Positions 11,076 through 21,907 of a DNA stretch of 64,000 bases are shown here, piece after piece. Positions within the stretch are counted from its first letter, which is position 1. The number at the start of each line of letters is the position of its first letter. This stretch comes from Blasia pusilla. Taxonomy: Eukaryota > Marchantiophyta > Marchantiopsida > Blasiales. The notes beneath the pieces were generated by a model. That model was not told the DNA's origin. It did no database searches and was given only the letters and a program-made list of their open reading frames with translations. The stretch lies in contig CM114273.1 in NCBI GenBank assembly GCA_050084515.1, forward strand, positions 8,246,001 through 8,310,000, in the 5' to 3' direction. The translations under genes were made by a program, and so were the position numbers.

Positions 11076-12712
11076 GACCTTGTGTAACCTTGTTGGCACA
11101 TCTTAGTGCCCTTCATTCATAAGAACCCTAAGGCATTAGCTCTTGCGGGTGTGGTGTCTTGGCTCATGTCTTGGGAGCATCGGATCCGGAACCAAGTGGC
11201 ATCACCTAGGGCCCAATTGATTTCCCAAAATATTATCATGTAGAATGTTTTTTTATTTGAATATTGGGGATGTCTTAAATCTTGGAAACTAACATGAAAT
11301 AAAATCTTGCACCAAAATAAGTACTAATAGGAATAAATAATAGAGAACCTACTTCAAGTTGATATGAAAAGTAGGGACTCGCGAAGACAATCGTAATAAT
11401 ATCAAACATGACTTAAATTGATACTAAAGGTTTGGCCGTGCCGGGTGATCTTCAAATTTCTAAAAAATTCTAGTTTAGTGCATCCGGTTTTCGTTTACCT
11501 TTCTCATTGAATTTAATTAATTTATTTCTTCTTAACCTAACTCACTTTCTTAAAGTGACATTGATGATTCCTTAGAGGACATGTGTCGAGATGGATTTTC
11601 GAATAGTGTGGATTGGAAGATAAATTGGAGGAATCGAAAAAAAAAAATTGAGGAGAAAATAAAAATGACCCGCCATTATGGTGAGAGGAGTGGAGGAAGA
11701 AGAGTAGATATTATTTAAACTTTCTTAGAGTGATACAATTATTTAGAGGAGTGATTCATATTATTATTATTTATTATTTATTTATCTTTTAAAATTTTAA
11801 AAATGATTACATTTAAATTTTGAAATGAAAAATATTTTATATTGCGGACATGCTTACTAGTTTAAATTACAAACGCTCACACTCGAAATCGAGAATAATT
11901 TGGGTAATTTCGTGAATAATTTGAGTGAGTTGATCTCAACCCACAGCTTTTGGCTGTGGGTCAAAGAATCGATGCTGTCTAGTGAAACAGAGACCCTGGC
12001 ACGTCGCGCTAGAAAATTATTATGCCTCGCGATGTGGAGACGTCGACCCTTCACAATCCACTGTCAAAAAGTTCACGGTCGAAAAAGAATTCGGTGACAT
12101 GCGCACGCATTTCGCAGTTTGCGGCAGACGAGCAATTCATGAGCCGAAAACTGTGGGTGCATGCGTTTGGCATGAAACATCAGCATTTCGCCACTCGCTC
12201 CACCGACTACTCGAGCTGGATCCGAGTCCAAAGGCTTCACCATCAACTTCTTCGAAAGGACCTGCGGATTTGAAGATGTCAGGGATGCGTGGCGCATGAA
12301 GGCGTCCATCAGTCGGGCACTCACTTCTATAGATCCAAACCGCAGAACATCTAAATTGTCCACGTTGTCGACAGCCAAGCGATCTCCAGTGACGCATAAG
12401 CGATCTCCACATCGTCACAATGCGCACTGAATGAAGCGTACTCACGATCGTGGTGAATTCGCAGTCCGATGCATGGATGCTACGAACTTCCGATGGGTCT
12501 TCCACCACTCAGGCTCATTCAGCCGACGCTGGGAATCATGGGCAGTGCCCCGCAATCTAATGTCGTCTCAAGTGTATGCCATTGTACAGGAACCGATTAC
12601 AACTCGTCCCGCATGTTTAAAGTCATTTTCTTCTGGAAAGCCCGAGTCCAGGCCGACCAATCTAAGCAACCATCACGCGAAAGCACAAAAATGAGCAGTG
12701 AAGTCGACGAAC

Positions 12713-12718
12713 TTTATT
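12713..12718 (-). terminator. AATAAA polyadenylation signal, candidate for PMP3
   Basis: On the minus strand an AATAAA hexamer lies about 365 bases downstream of the PMP3 stop. It is the first clear canonical signal I noticed in the correct orientation and implies a 3' UTR of about 370 bases. Plant poly(A) signals are loose, so this is only a candidate. Confidence 0.35.
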
Positions 12719-13082
12719 GAATTGAACAAGTACAAAGCGTACTATTGCTCACGTATGTAGATTACAATAGACTGATCCCTCACTGAAGCTTGGATTTCTT
12801 CGCATTCGGTCCCAGACTGGCTACATCTGCGACCGTGATACTCCTGGTGTCCATGCTGACCCGTGCTACTGTACAAACATTGCAAGCTACGAGTGTCGTC
12901 GCGAATGACGGATGTGTAAAGGCTCCACGGCCGGCCGCGCTTACAATCATCGCCGACCCCCGACATCTCCGATCGTTGTACGCTCAGAGACGTCGTCCGT
13001 GACCAAAGTCTAGGAGGGTTTCCAGATCTGTACATAATACATATCTACATCGTCGGCGATGAAGCAGTCGTGCGCGCGGCCA

Positions 13083-13256
13083 TCAGGATGAATTCACGAG
13101 CACATAGACTGCGTAAATGATGCCTGGCAGCCAACCGAAGAGAGTCAACAGGACGCAGATCCAGAACTCCGCCTTGCAGCCGAACCTGAAGAAGACTCCC
13201 AGAGGGGGCAGGACGATGGCCAAGAGGATATCGATGGCAGTCCATCCCTTACCCAT
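13083..13256 (-). CDS. PMP3/RCI2 small hydrophobic membrane protein
   Basis: A 57-residue protein of the UPF0057/PMP3 (plant RCI2) family: small plasma-membrane proteins linked to ion homeostasis, cold and salt tolerance. The start chosen, MGKGWTAIDI, gives the typical family length; an upstream in-frame ATG at 13454 would add a charged, non-conserved stretch and is rejected. Two membrane helices are visible: LLAIVLPPLGVFF (residues about 11-23) with the hallmark LPPLGVF, and WICVLLTLFGWLPGIIYAVYVL (about 32-53) with the hallmark GWLPGIIYA. A conserved Cys lies in FGCKAEFW between them. The frame is continuous, so no intron is needed within the coding part. A TATA-like box lies upstream at about 13415. 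Confidence 0.95.
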   Translation of the reverse strand: MGKGWTAIDILLAIVLPPLGVFFRFGCKAEFWICVLLTLFGWLPGIIYAVYVLVNSS

Positions 13257-13414
13257 CGTACCTGACTGTTGACGGTCGTTCGGGTTCACCACAGAAGCCC
13301 TGCGTCCGAAGCAAGGAACGCGCTCCTTCTTCTTCTGCTTCTTCCGGGAATTTCCGCTCAACTCAAACGCCTCTCTGCTCTCCCCGTCTCCGCTCCGCCC
13401 TTTTGTACACACAC

Positions 13415-13424
13415 GTATGTATAT
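13415..13424 (-). promoter_or_regulatory. TATA-like element upstream of PMP3
   Basis: Read on the minus strand, ACTATATACAT lies about 160 bases upstream of the PMP3 start codon, in a GC-richer stretch. A start site about 30 bases downstream would give a 5' leader of roughly 130 bases, which is plausible. No other TATA-like string stands out between it and the start codon. Confidence 0.4.
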
Positions 13425-14890
13425 AGTACCACCTCCCCTGGCCCCAGCTCCCACCTCTCAGCGATGGTCAGTTTCAACATACACGAGACAACCTGTCATG
13501 TCATGCTCACGCTTTCCCAGCCTGCTGCCAGTACATTCCTGCCCATAGCCCTAAAGTTACTCTGTCCGTGGAAATCGTCACTATACATATGCTCCGCTTT
13601 GTCCGGTCTGGCCTCGGAACCGATAAAAAGCTATGCATACAACAGGTCTATGTCGTCATTGTCGTGTCTACGATGGAGTGATGAAGGAAGATTGTTACAG
13701 TGATCGGACAAGGCAACAAAGAACAGCTAATTTTCTTAATAATAGTGGTTGTCATAAAGTACATCTTTCCGTTCTCGTCATAACCACAGAGATAGATCTA
13801 CGGGGTTATGGGGAGGGAGTAGAAATCATTCCTCACGGAACTCCTTATCATCTCCACTCCAACCATGAGTCATCTTTAAATGTGAACGCCGGATCTCCAT
13901 ATGTATGGAAAGTGCCCAAGCTTTTGATGCGGGCTCAGGCGGCAGGAGTCCCTGAGTCCTCTCTTCCTTTCTTTCGCTCCGAGTCGTATGTGGCTTAGAG
14001 TCCTTTACTGCATCTAGGCCGACGATTTCAGTCGGATCTACCCGGACTCGTGAAGCATGCGGGGCATCGCGGGAAGGGGAAGGACGAAGTGGGTTTGTCT
14101 AATCGTGCACAATTGGTAATTTTGTACGCTGTCGCCCGAAAGAGCCGCAGCAGCAGCCGCGTTCTACAATCGCGAAAACTGTCCACGACGAGCTCGCCGG
14201 CGGCCAGCCTGCCTGCCAGCCATGTGGGCCCCGCGAGTTCGTACACTGTGTCAATGCGGTGTTGAACTCGAAGCGCTCGGACGTATCCGCAACGGCGCCA
14301 CTGCTCCAGGTCGCGTCGGATTGCGATATTCTCTCGGTCCATTGGAGGAAAGATGCACTTCGATAAAAACGAGTGATGGAAAACCCATCGGAAGTACAAA
14401 AGAGGGGGACTCAAAGAGTCAAAACCTGAAGGCCACAACACGACCAGAAAAGGAAGGAAACAGGCTGTTTCAAGGCTTGCGTTTGGCGAACGAACGAGTC
14501 CATGGAGCGGCTCCGAGTCCGCCGACCCTGATTCTCACGGGGGATGACGGCTAAGCCGCCGGGCGTGTCTGCACGTGATCTTCATCCTCGTGAAGCGGCG
14601 GCGTTCAACCTTCATGCACCGACTTGTTTCGAAAGGTTTATGGAAAACCATTAAAAAGAGTGGGCATAAAGAAGGAAAAAAACCCGAAGGCCACGACCGG
14701 CCCCGAGAAGAAAGAACGTGGGCTTCCCCTAATCGACCAAACAATTAGCAAAACAATATTAGCTACACCCACACGATTATGATTATTACTAGAGGGCTTC
14801 TAGTGGGCTTCACCCGTCGCAAAAGCCCTTTTGTTTGGGCACGTTGCAAAGCTAAGGAGACCCTTTGCCTACAATAAAGGATCGCAGTAA

Positions 14891-15535
14891 CTAAAGACAA
14901 TCTATTTCTCGATTGGAGAGATGGGCGGAATCCGTAAAGAAGGAGTCAAACCTCTCCCTTATAGTCTTGTACATCTCAATGGTGAGGGGGACAAATCGAT
15001 GTCCATCATGAAGTCGACTATAAATATGGGTCTTCTTTACCGTCGCCGCCGCTCCTTGTAGCAATCTCCCTTGTGCCACCACTTGGGCTCGCATCGCCTC
15101 GTGCGTAGGATCCGTCACTACAATATCCGTCACCACCACCTCAGACTCCCACGTCATGGAAAGATCAACACGGATAAGGGAATCCCGCGTGGAGTAGTTC
15201 CTCTCTTTCTAGATCTGCACATGAAAGCCACTCTCGTGAGCAATACAAAACATGATATCCCGCACTGCATCGTGAGCGGCTATCCTCTCACCCCCAATTG
15301 GACAATGTGCCCAATGCACACTTAGTGGATCCAGAATTTGACAACACTTGCAAAGTGTCCAAACCAACCAGCGATGGTTGGGGGAGGCCCAATCAAAACC
15401 GCATTGTTGTAGTGTAGGTAAGTGGTGCGATACAGAAAGCAGGGATGAAGGGACGAGCCCCCAATGGATGAGCCTGCCCCTTTCTAGAGCAAGAGCGAAT
15501 ACGGGCCCGAACCTCCATGGGGGTATTCTCATATA
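14891..15535 (-). pseudogene. LINE 3'-end relic (C-terminal nuclease-like domain)
   Basis: Two minus-strand frames form the C-terminus of a non-LTR retrotransposon protein. 15209-15532 contains HWAHCPIGGERIAAHDAVRD, a Cys/His cluster followed by GGER-xAxH. 14891-15157 continues with DIVVTDPTHEAMRAQ and RFVPLTIEMYKTIRERFDSF. The same order occurs in the LINE at 53.8-56.5 kb (GDVVVADPTRSD, FIPFAVEVFGHLHVSFDTF), so both are the same family. The Cys cluster and D..VTDP pattern recall the PD-(D/E)XK-like C-terminal domain of some RT elements, which is an inference. The reverse transcriptase is absent: this is a typical 5'-truncated, frameshifted insertion. Confidence 0.65.
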
Positions 15536-15774
15536 TCCGACATAGTGCCACTAGTAGAAAAACCCCCCTCAAGATGACCTTAAAAAAATGACTGGATGTT
15601 ACTTAAACCGGGGCTATGAGACTCAATAATTATTTAACCAGAATCTAGTGATAAAAATTACTCCTAGTCGTATAAGTTCTTACTAAAACCGAGGGTAGTC
15701 GTATCTGAGTCTCATTTTTGAAATTTTGATACTCTACAATGAGTCAACATAGTCACTAAATACGACTTCATCTA

Positions 15775-15960
15775 GTCATTGTTTATGACTAGGTGAAATC
15801 ATAAAAAATGACTAGATAAGTCATAAAGAGCGACTAGACGAGTCAAAAAGAATGACTAGACGAGTCATAAAGAATTACTAGATGAGTCACAAAGAGTGAC
15901 TTTGAATGACTACCTTGAGTAAGAAATAATGACTTCATGCGTCAGAAAAGAATGACTTAT
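15775..15960. repeat. CACTA subterminal repeats, GACTAGACGAGTCA units
   Basis: Units of about 30 bp repeat AAAGAATGACTAGACGAGTC with changes: GACTAGATAAGTCATAAAG, GACTAGACGAGTCAAAAAG, GACTAGACGAGTCATAAAG, TACTAGATGAGTCACAAAG. The core GACT...AGTC is a short inverted repeat. In CACTA elements such subterminal repeats bind the element-encoded TNPA-type protein. Further degenerate copies extend from 15570 to 15800. Confidence 0.75.
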
Positions 15961-16896
15961 CCATGTCATTACAATCCTATTAACTAACAAACAATATGCA
16001 AATAAAGTAACACAAACAACTTTAACCAATCATTATGTATGACAGGGTTGCTTTATTGCTGACAGAAATATGTATATCATATTGTCATTTAGAATCCATT
16101 TTGTATCCATGATAAACCCTACATATGAATGACTCCTTCCTACCTATCCTCCCTACATATGAATGACTTGATGGTTGCCTTCTCTACATACCCTCTTATC
16201 ACTACTTCTCTTACATTCAACAAAGGAGATGGTATTCTGCTCTAAGTAGAGTCCTAATGCTACCAACGTAGTGTGAAATCATACAAGCACATTACTCATG
16301 AACCAAGCCACAAGTGTTGTAGCATCTGATTAGTTTTCACAGTCAGAAATCCTTGCCTATTGAAATCTAGAGGTAGCAAATGCTTCTTACATCCAAGTGT
16401 GGCCATATGTCCAAAGCTACTAAGTGTATCCATTCACCCTCAAATGGACTATCTACTTACATCAAAAGAATGCCCAGTGAATAGTGAATTATGTTTTCTA
16501 TGAAAGGGCGACTTACATTGAAATAAGGCCCAAGTTCATTTCAATTGCCCTGATTAATGGAAGAACAAAAAATCTACTTCTGAGTAAAAACTCCCCCTCT
16601 GATATTCTCAAAATTAAGACATGAAGTTACAAGTACATCTCAATTGCCACACTCAAAACTGAAACACAAACATCAAGTTCCTCTACTTCTGAGTACAAAA
16701 GTTACAAGTACATGGAAATGGAAACACTCAAAACTAGTTTTCAAAGGGAAAGTTCCTCTACTAGTGAGTAAAAAAATCCACTTCTCAATGTCTACACATC
16801 TAAAAAATTCCCCTTAGAATAGCTCAAAATTAAGATTAGAATTTACAAGACTAGAATGGCCACACTCAAACAACTGTACACAAAGGAAAGGTGCTC

Positions 16897-18075
16897 CTAC
16901 TTCTGAGAAGGCATAACAAGATGAAATAGCCATAACACTAGATTATCAAGGGTATCTCCAACATAAATCTGCAGTGGATCGTCAACCATACTTGGAAATT
17001 GCAAAACATATTTCTTCTTGTAGACCTCTCTCAAATGGAGAACATAATGCCCATCTGGAATATCATGTCCATGGTAAGTAGAACAACCATCATGCAAGCT
17101 ATCATAACCTACAACCACACAGGGGTTCTCATGTGACATCAACTACTGCAACGAAGCCACAACACGTTTGAACCCTGGCTTGGTAGCCTCTCGGGTCCTC
17201 TTCCTGAGTTTCGCTCTTCTCATTACCATTGGCTTTTGTAGAAGATCCACATGATCCAGCTCCATTGATCCACCACTCCCCACCATCCCTACAGAGTCCT
17301 CATTCTCCTCTAAAAATTTAATGGCCTCCAAATTGCATCTCTGCGATGTCCTACCCTGGCGTCTGCCTAGAACGGTTGGGGCCTCATTTGTGCTCTCTAC
17401 AATCAAAATTAACAAAATATTAGCAACCCTTTCAAACAGATCATGATTCTTCATCAACTTCAAAGTACAGTGCACAATATCACTCTAAACTCACATACCT
17501 GAACTCAAAGGATCACTTGCAATGCATATGACAATAGCATTAACCTCTTTTGTGCCTCCCTTTTTATTTGGACGAGTTGGTGCAATGCCAACAATTGTAT
17601 CTAGTCCTCTTACTGCATGAACACCCTTGGAAACCTGTGGAAGAACTGGAGGCGAAGGCACAATAGTGACCAGCTTCGTAGAGGGTATACTCTCCCTTGA
17701 AGGTGGTCCACTGATTGGGTGAGAAGAGAATACACTCAATGGCATAAAGGCAAGTGATCCACTAGGATTAGGTTCTGGATTACTAATTCCATGAGGAGAG
17801 GATACAACTCTTGGATTTTCAGATCTCTCCCTAGAACCCCTTATATCCTCATGGTCCCTTCTCAAGCTCATGGAAATCAATTCCATCAACTTTATGAAGT
17901 TCTCTTGTTGATTAGCAATAGCAGTCTCTATGCTTGCCTCTACCACGTCAAAGCAGTTGGAGGATGCATCCATGCAATCAATTATATAAGTCACAGACTT
18001 AGGCAACAACTCCTCCATGGACTTTAATCGTGCAAAGATCTCTGTCAACTTAGATGATCCTATAGCCTGAAACAC
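16897..18075 (-). pseudogene. CACTA C-terminal accessory region (DUF8039-like end)
   Basis: Frames 17491-18075 (194 codons, beginning MFQAIGSSKLTEIFARLKSM), 17143-17475 and 16897-17142 follow each other on the minus strand and probably were consecutive exons. The last one has VVGYDSLHDGCSTYHGHDIP and, further on, LPNLV-type DTLDNLVLWLFHLV. This resembles the small terminal domain of plant CACTA proteins (pattern VHG-x-xI, then a final W/F-hydrophobic segment). The middle block is Ser/Pro-rich and low in complexity. Family placement rests on position within the CACTA remnant plus weak motif resemblance. Confidence 0.4.
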
Positions 18076-18399
18076 AAGACCATGATCTCAGTTTATATCA
18101 ACAAGCATGTACTAGAAATACACTAGAGTCACTTTAACTCTATAGCAACTAGATGCAAGTACCTGCTTGGACACTGTAGTTGTGCCATGGCTCCTTTGAT
18201 TTTTTGCCTCCTCATGCACCTGCGCCTTAGTAGGGGTTTTCCCTTTCTCTTTTCTCTACAAGACATGTGACACCAACCAAGTTCAATCTATCAAACACTG
18301 GCCCAAGCCAAAACAATATGATGGTAAAAGAAATTATGGTGGCTCCTTCAATATTATTCATACCAAGCACTCTGCGATTGGTTCATTCCCTTTTCTTCC

Positions 18400-19120
18400 T
18401 GCAGGGTTTGGATTGGTCACCGCTGCCCGTACCTTGGACATCTGCTCACTCTTTGTCTTCACTCCCCTCATGAAGTGCGTTAGTAATCTCCCCCATTGGT
18501 TGGGGTCTACATGAGGTGGTGGGGCCACTTTCTTGCCTCCTCGAGCTTCTTTCCATGTCTAACGTAATCTAAATCTCTCCGTCTTGAGTATTCGTTGTGC
18601 ATATTCCTCCAAACATGGAACAACCACTCCGTTGCCATCATTTCTAACATACTCCCATTTAGCAACAATATCACCCAACATTGAATTTCAATCACCAAAG
18701 TGTTGGTCTAAAAAATTCACAATGGAGATGTCAAGCCATCGCAACACCTCCGCTCTGAAATCTGCATGCCACCTATTCTTTCCTTTTGAAGTTGTGGTGA
18801 TCCAACCAGAGTTGTTCACACCCACTTTTCCGACCTTCACCTCCTTGCCACACACACGTCTAGGATCCTAGTCAAGTTGAACAGGCTTTCTTCCTAGACG
18901 TGGATCTACAATATATATAGACAAGTGGGTCTATATATATTGTAGACCCACTTGTTGTTTTCCATGAATATGAATGTCAGGTACACGCCTAGGTGCAACA
19001 TCCCTTGCCCAAGTACTTTGCCCCCTAACTGCCCCTTTTTGCCAATCCAATGCATACCACCAATTAAAGACAATGCCTTTGAAATGGTCCTACATATGGA
19101 CAAAATTGTTGACACACATC
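18400..19120 (-). pseudogene. Transposase_24 (Ptta/En/Spm)-like relic
   Basis: Reading the minus strand across several frames gives RGQSTWARDVAPRR near 19000, a GCEQLWLDHHNFKRKE block, HADFRAEVLRWLDISIVNF near 18740, KWEYVRNDGNGVVVPCLEEY, and DPNQWGRLLTHFMRGVKTKSE near 18480. This order of W-rich segments, ending in the WGRLLTHF...KS pattern, matches the C-terminal plant transposase domain that follows TNP2 and DUF4216 in CACTA elements. Many stops and frame changes intervene, and a perfect hairpin (18906-18945) has been inserted. Non-functional. Confidence 0.5.
18906..18945. repeat. Perfect 17-bp-arm hairpin
   Basis: Arm CTACAATATATATAGAC (18906-18922) is followed by a 6-base loop and its exact complement (18929-18945). 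The neighbouring ACAAGTGGGT (18921-18930) is also repeated inverted at 18946-18955 (ACCCACTTGT), so two palindromes interlock. Confidence 0.85.
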
Positions 19121-19838
19121 CAATGTAATTGACACATGGAAATTATCTGCTTCTTCTTTCCCCCAACAGTTGATGGATAGGAGCAAGAAGCTCATCTTAG
19201 CCTGATTGATCGTCTTCACCAAAGTTTGCAACAAACTCAGGATCACAAGTGGCCATGAGAGAATCTTCACCTCCGGTGTGAGCATCAATGTCATCAATGG
19301 ATTCTGCCATCATTGGTAATACCTTTCCAAGCAATCAAGAGCTCCTTCTCTTCGGTCCGATATGGAGAGTCTCCCTCTTTGCAGGTCGTGGGGCATGCAC
19401 TTGCCTAGAACAAGCCTCCACGATGCACATGAGGACAAGTTTTTCAAGAACATGAATTGAGCATAATGCTTTTGATTCATTCATAAAGGCCCAAACCTGA
19501 ATGCTCAATATGTCAAAGTTTACAATTCAACGCCTCTCTGTTTCAGTTCTTTTGCCAATTCCTTTAGGCGTCTGTTCACATAAGAAATGCTGACCTCTAG
19601 AGGATCACACATTTCATTCACATTTTCCATCCTATTCGACAAAAAGACCATATTCGATGTGTTACACACTCCAATGCACACAATCACTACTCGGGAATCA
19701 CATTTTGCTAAATCGGTTTTACAACAGAAAACCTGCATGTCCCATGAACCCATGCCCAATCACAGAACACACCAAACAAACATTTTTTTATGAACCTATG
19801 GCATCATTAAGTTCCTCTATAATCTCAATGTTGCCTTC

Positions 19839-20216
19839 TCATCTTTCTACCCTCATCAATGGTACATATTGACAACCGACAGATGTGACAAGTTGAACCG
19901 TTCTACTGGGAACTTCAAAAGCCCCATGGCCATCTAAACTGAACTCTAGAGTATTACTTGATACCCTAAAATTCCTTGCTTGCTTATGGCACACTACACG
20001 CCATCCGGACGATTCCTCCACGTCTAGGAAGAAAGCCTGTTCAACCTGACTAGGGAATACAAAACATTGAGACCACTCAGGCATCATTTTCCTGAAGTTT
20101 GCTAGTAAGAAACCATCACTATCACTCTTCATTGTAGGTCTGGCCCCATGCCAATCTAGTCGCACCCAAGTCCCTTTCATGAGAATGATAGGATTGGATG
20201 TGTTCCCGTAGTCCAA
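19839..20216 (-). pseudogene. DUF4216-like domain of a CACTA transposon
   Basis: A 125-codon minus-strand frame reads KGTWVRLDWHGARPTMKSDS, then LLANFRKMMPEWSQCFVFPS, QVEQAFFLDVEESSGWRVVC. The sequence of a CDW-like start, a D-x-G-xxxVNF segment, then FVLASQVEQVFY-like and W-x-VV is the signature of DUF4216, which lies between TNP2 and the Ptta-like domain in plant CACTA elements. Here the motif QVEQAFFLD is very clear. Neighbouring exons are missing or broken, so I treat it as part of the relic. Confidence 0.6.
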
Positions 20217-21019
20217 CTTCCATATGTTAAGAAGATCTCCTATGACAACTCACCCTCCACAAGGAAGTGTGAAGATTAGGTGAACCAGCCAAGATTTTTT
20301 TGATGTCTGCTTACAAAACCATACTAAGATAAACTGTAGAGAGCTACAGTAGATAATCCATAGGCATCCTAAACCCTCACGACACAAACTTAGGTGTGTA
20401 GGAGCAGTCCTGAAGGCCGAAAACCATGACTATAGTTTTATTGTAATTAGCTTGTTTAGAAAGGTGGAACCTTTTGCACTCTTGGGGGTGACTATATGTA
20501 GACCTATACATCACCTGCAACATTTTAGGGTCTCGACACTCTAACTTTAAAGTCCCCAAAAAAAAATTTGTCCCCCTTTCTTCCTTAAAAATGTCCCAAA
20601 TCCATAAATTTGGATCCCAACAAGTTTTCAAGTAAAGTTTTCATAAGAATAGAAAAGAACTAGACAAAGCTCGAAACTTTAGGCCATGAAGTGAGACATA
20701 TTCTAGCATCTGTGGTGTGAGATTTAACTAATGTAGTGGTTCTAAAAAAGTCGATCCAACTGTGACATGCTAGGGTAAGATTCTTTACAAATCCACCCTT
20801 GTAAGTCAATTGGTAGGCAATCCGCACTTGTCAAAGGATAGGCTTACTAGAGTAAAACAAGTTTTGAACTATAACACTGGTAAGAGAAAGGAATGCGAAG
20901 AGGGCTCTCCCACATGTTTAGTTGATGTTGGTTCACATTGTGCAGTTGCTTTTGAGACAAAAGATAATTCATGCCCTTCAACAAGATCAACTAGGGAAAA
21001 AAGAGGTGAGAAGCGAGGG

Positions 21020-21665
21020 AAGGGAATTGAACCCCTCAATGTGAGCCAATAGTACAAAAGGATTTTTGGTTGGGAAGGATTGTTATGATCAGATGAAAGT
21101 TTGGTGCATAGTGGGGCAAACATCGAGCTTCTCTTGATTTGCTATATAGGCATGTACCTGCTATTAGTCAAACAAGTTGCGTATGTCAATTGTTGTTTAA
21201 TTGGTATAAACCCATAAGTAACAAAAAAACTAAATTCACATATGACACAATTGATTTGGAATGAATTGATATTGAGATGGTAGTATCGAATGTAACATTA
21301 ACTATGAAAGAGGGGCTTGAGCCTATCTATGTTACAATATTAGATCCTATTGATAGGCAAGCAATGGATGATTATCTGCACACAATGACATAGTTATTGT
21401 TTTGAAATGCACAAATATGTGCTTAGCATAATTTTGAGTTCCTTTTAGTGAGCCTTTTTTTTATTGATTGATACAGTTAGTGGATGTATGGGATAGGTAG
21501 GGGGGTGGTGTATTGGCATAATGAGTTTAAACTCATTGAGGGGTTCAATTCCCTTGCATCACGAAGTTGGTTGTAGTGGATGTAGAGGGCAGACTATTGG
21601 GATGATGGATAGGTATAATGAGTTTACACTCATTCAAGGGTTCAATGACCTTGCATCAAAGAGTG
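21020..21665. repeat. Three copies of CATTGAGGGGTTCAATTCCC
   Basis: Near-identical strings occur at about 21533-21556 and 21630-21652 (plus) and at about 21024-21044 (minus). The GGTTCAATTCC core resembles the internal B box of tRNA genes. The two plus copies also share an upstream palindrome-like ATGAGTTTAAACTCATT or ATGAGTTTACACTCATT. No cloverleaf can be folded, so these are not tRNA genes; a SINE-like relic is possible. Confidence 0.45.
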
Positions 21666-21854
21666 GGCTGTTGTAAATAATAGTAGATATTGTCACCTAT
21701 ACGCTATTCATCAACATAATTGCTAGAAATAAGAGCTTCTCTTTACTCCCAAGTCTTGCGCTTGACATTGCAAATGCGCAAGCCCGATGTGTACAAAAAC
21801 CATCTATAAACGGTACTGTTGAATTCAAGGAAACTTGCACAAGAGGACTATTGG

Positions 21855-21856
<2 letters not shown>

Positions 21857-21906
<50 letters not shown>
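21857..21906. repeat. (GA)n microsatellite
   Basis: About 24 uninterrupted GA dinucleotides. It gives false Arg-Glu and Leu-Ser open frames on the two strands. Confidence 0.95.

Positions 21907-21907
<1 letters not shown>

Larger units (their letters stand above)
7305..12700. other. AT-rich intergenic region, no confident gene
   Basis: The stretch is A/T-rich with long pyrimidine runs (7800-8460) and scattered short frames that show no domain and no splice-linked partners. It contains the dispersed hairpin repeat at 8.74-8.84 kb, a GGGC-rich patch at 10.3-10.65 kb, the GGACATGTCC repeats at 10.68-11.07 kb and a 9-bp-arm hairpin at about 11938-11960. From about 11.98 kb the sequence becomes GC-richer towards the PMP3 gene. 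I see no RNA gene. Confidence 0.5.
15548..20220 (-). mobile_element. Decayed CACTA (En/Spm) DNA transposon
   Basis: At 15548 the sequence CACTAGTAGAAAAACC matches the conserved CACTA terminal motif. It is followed by subterminal repeats at 15570-15960 typical of the superfamily. Coding relics on the minus strand occur in the order expected downstream of the TNP2 transposase: DUF4216-like (19839-20216), Transposase_24/Ptta-like (18400-19120), then a C-terminal accessory block (16897-18075). The element is thus oriented minus, with 15548 as its 3' terminus. The main transposase (TNP2) should lie above 20.2 kb but I see no trace, and I did not find the opposite TIR. The right limit is the last recognisable relic. 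Confidence 0.7.

Noticed and set aside
12073-12508. Overlapping frames on both strands of about 100-123 codons
   Set aside because: GC-rich region with no domain and no splice partner; several frames are open at once.
14028-14554. 137-codon minus and 110-codon plus frames
   Set aside because: No recognisable domain, mutual shadows in GC-rich sequence; not enough to call a gene.
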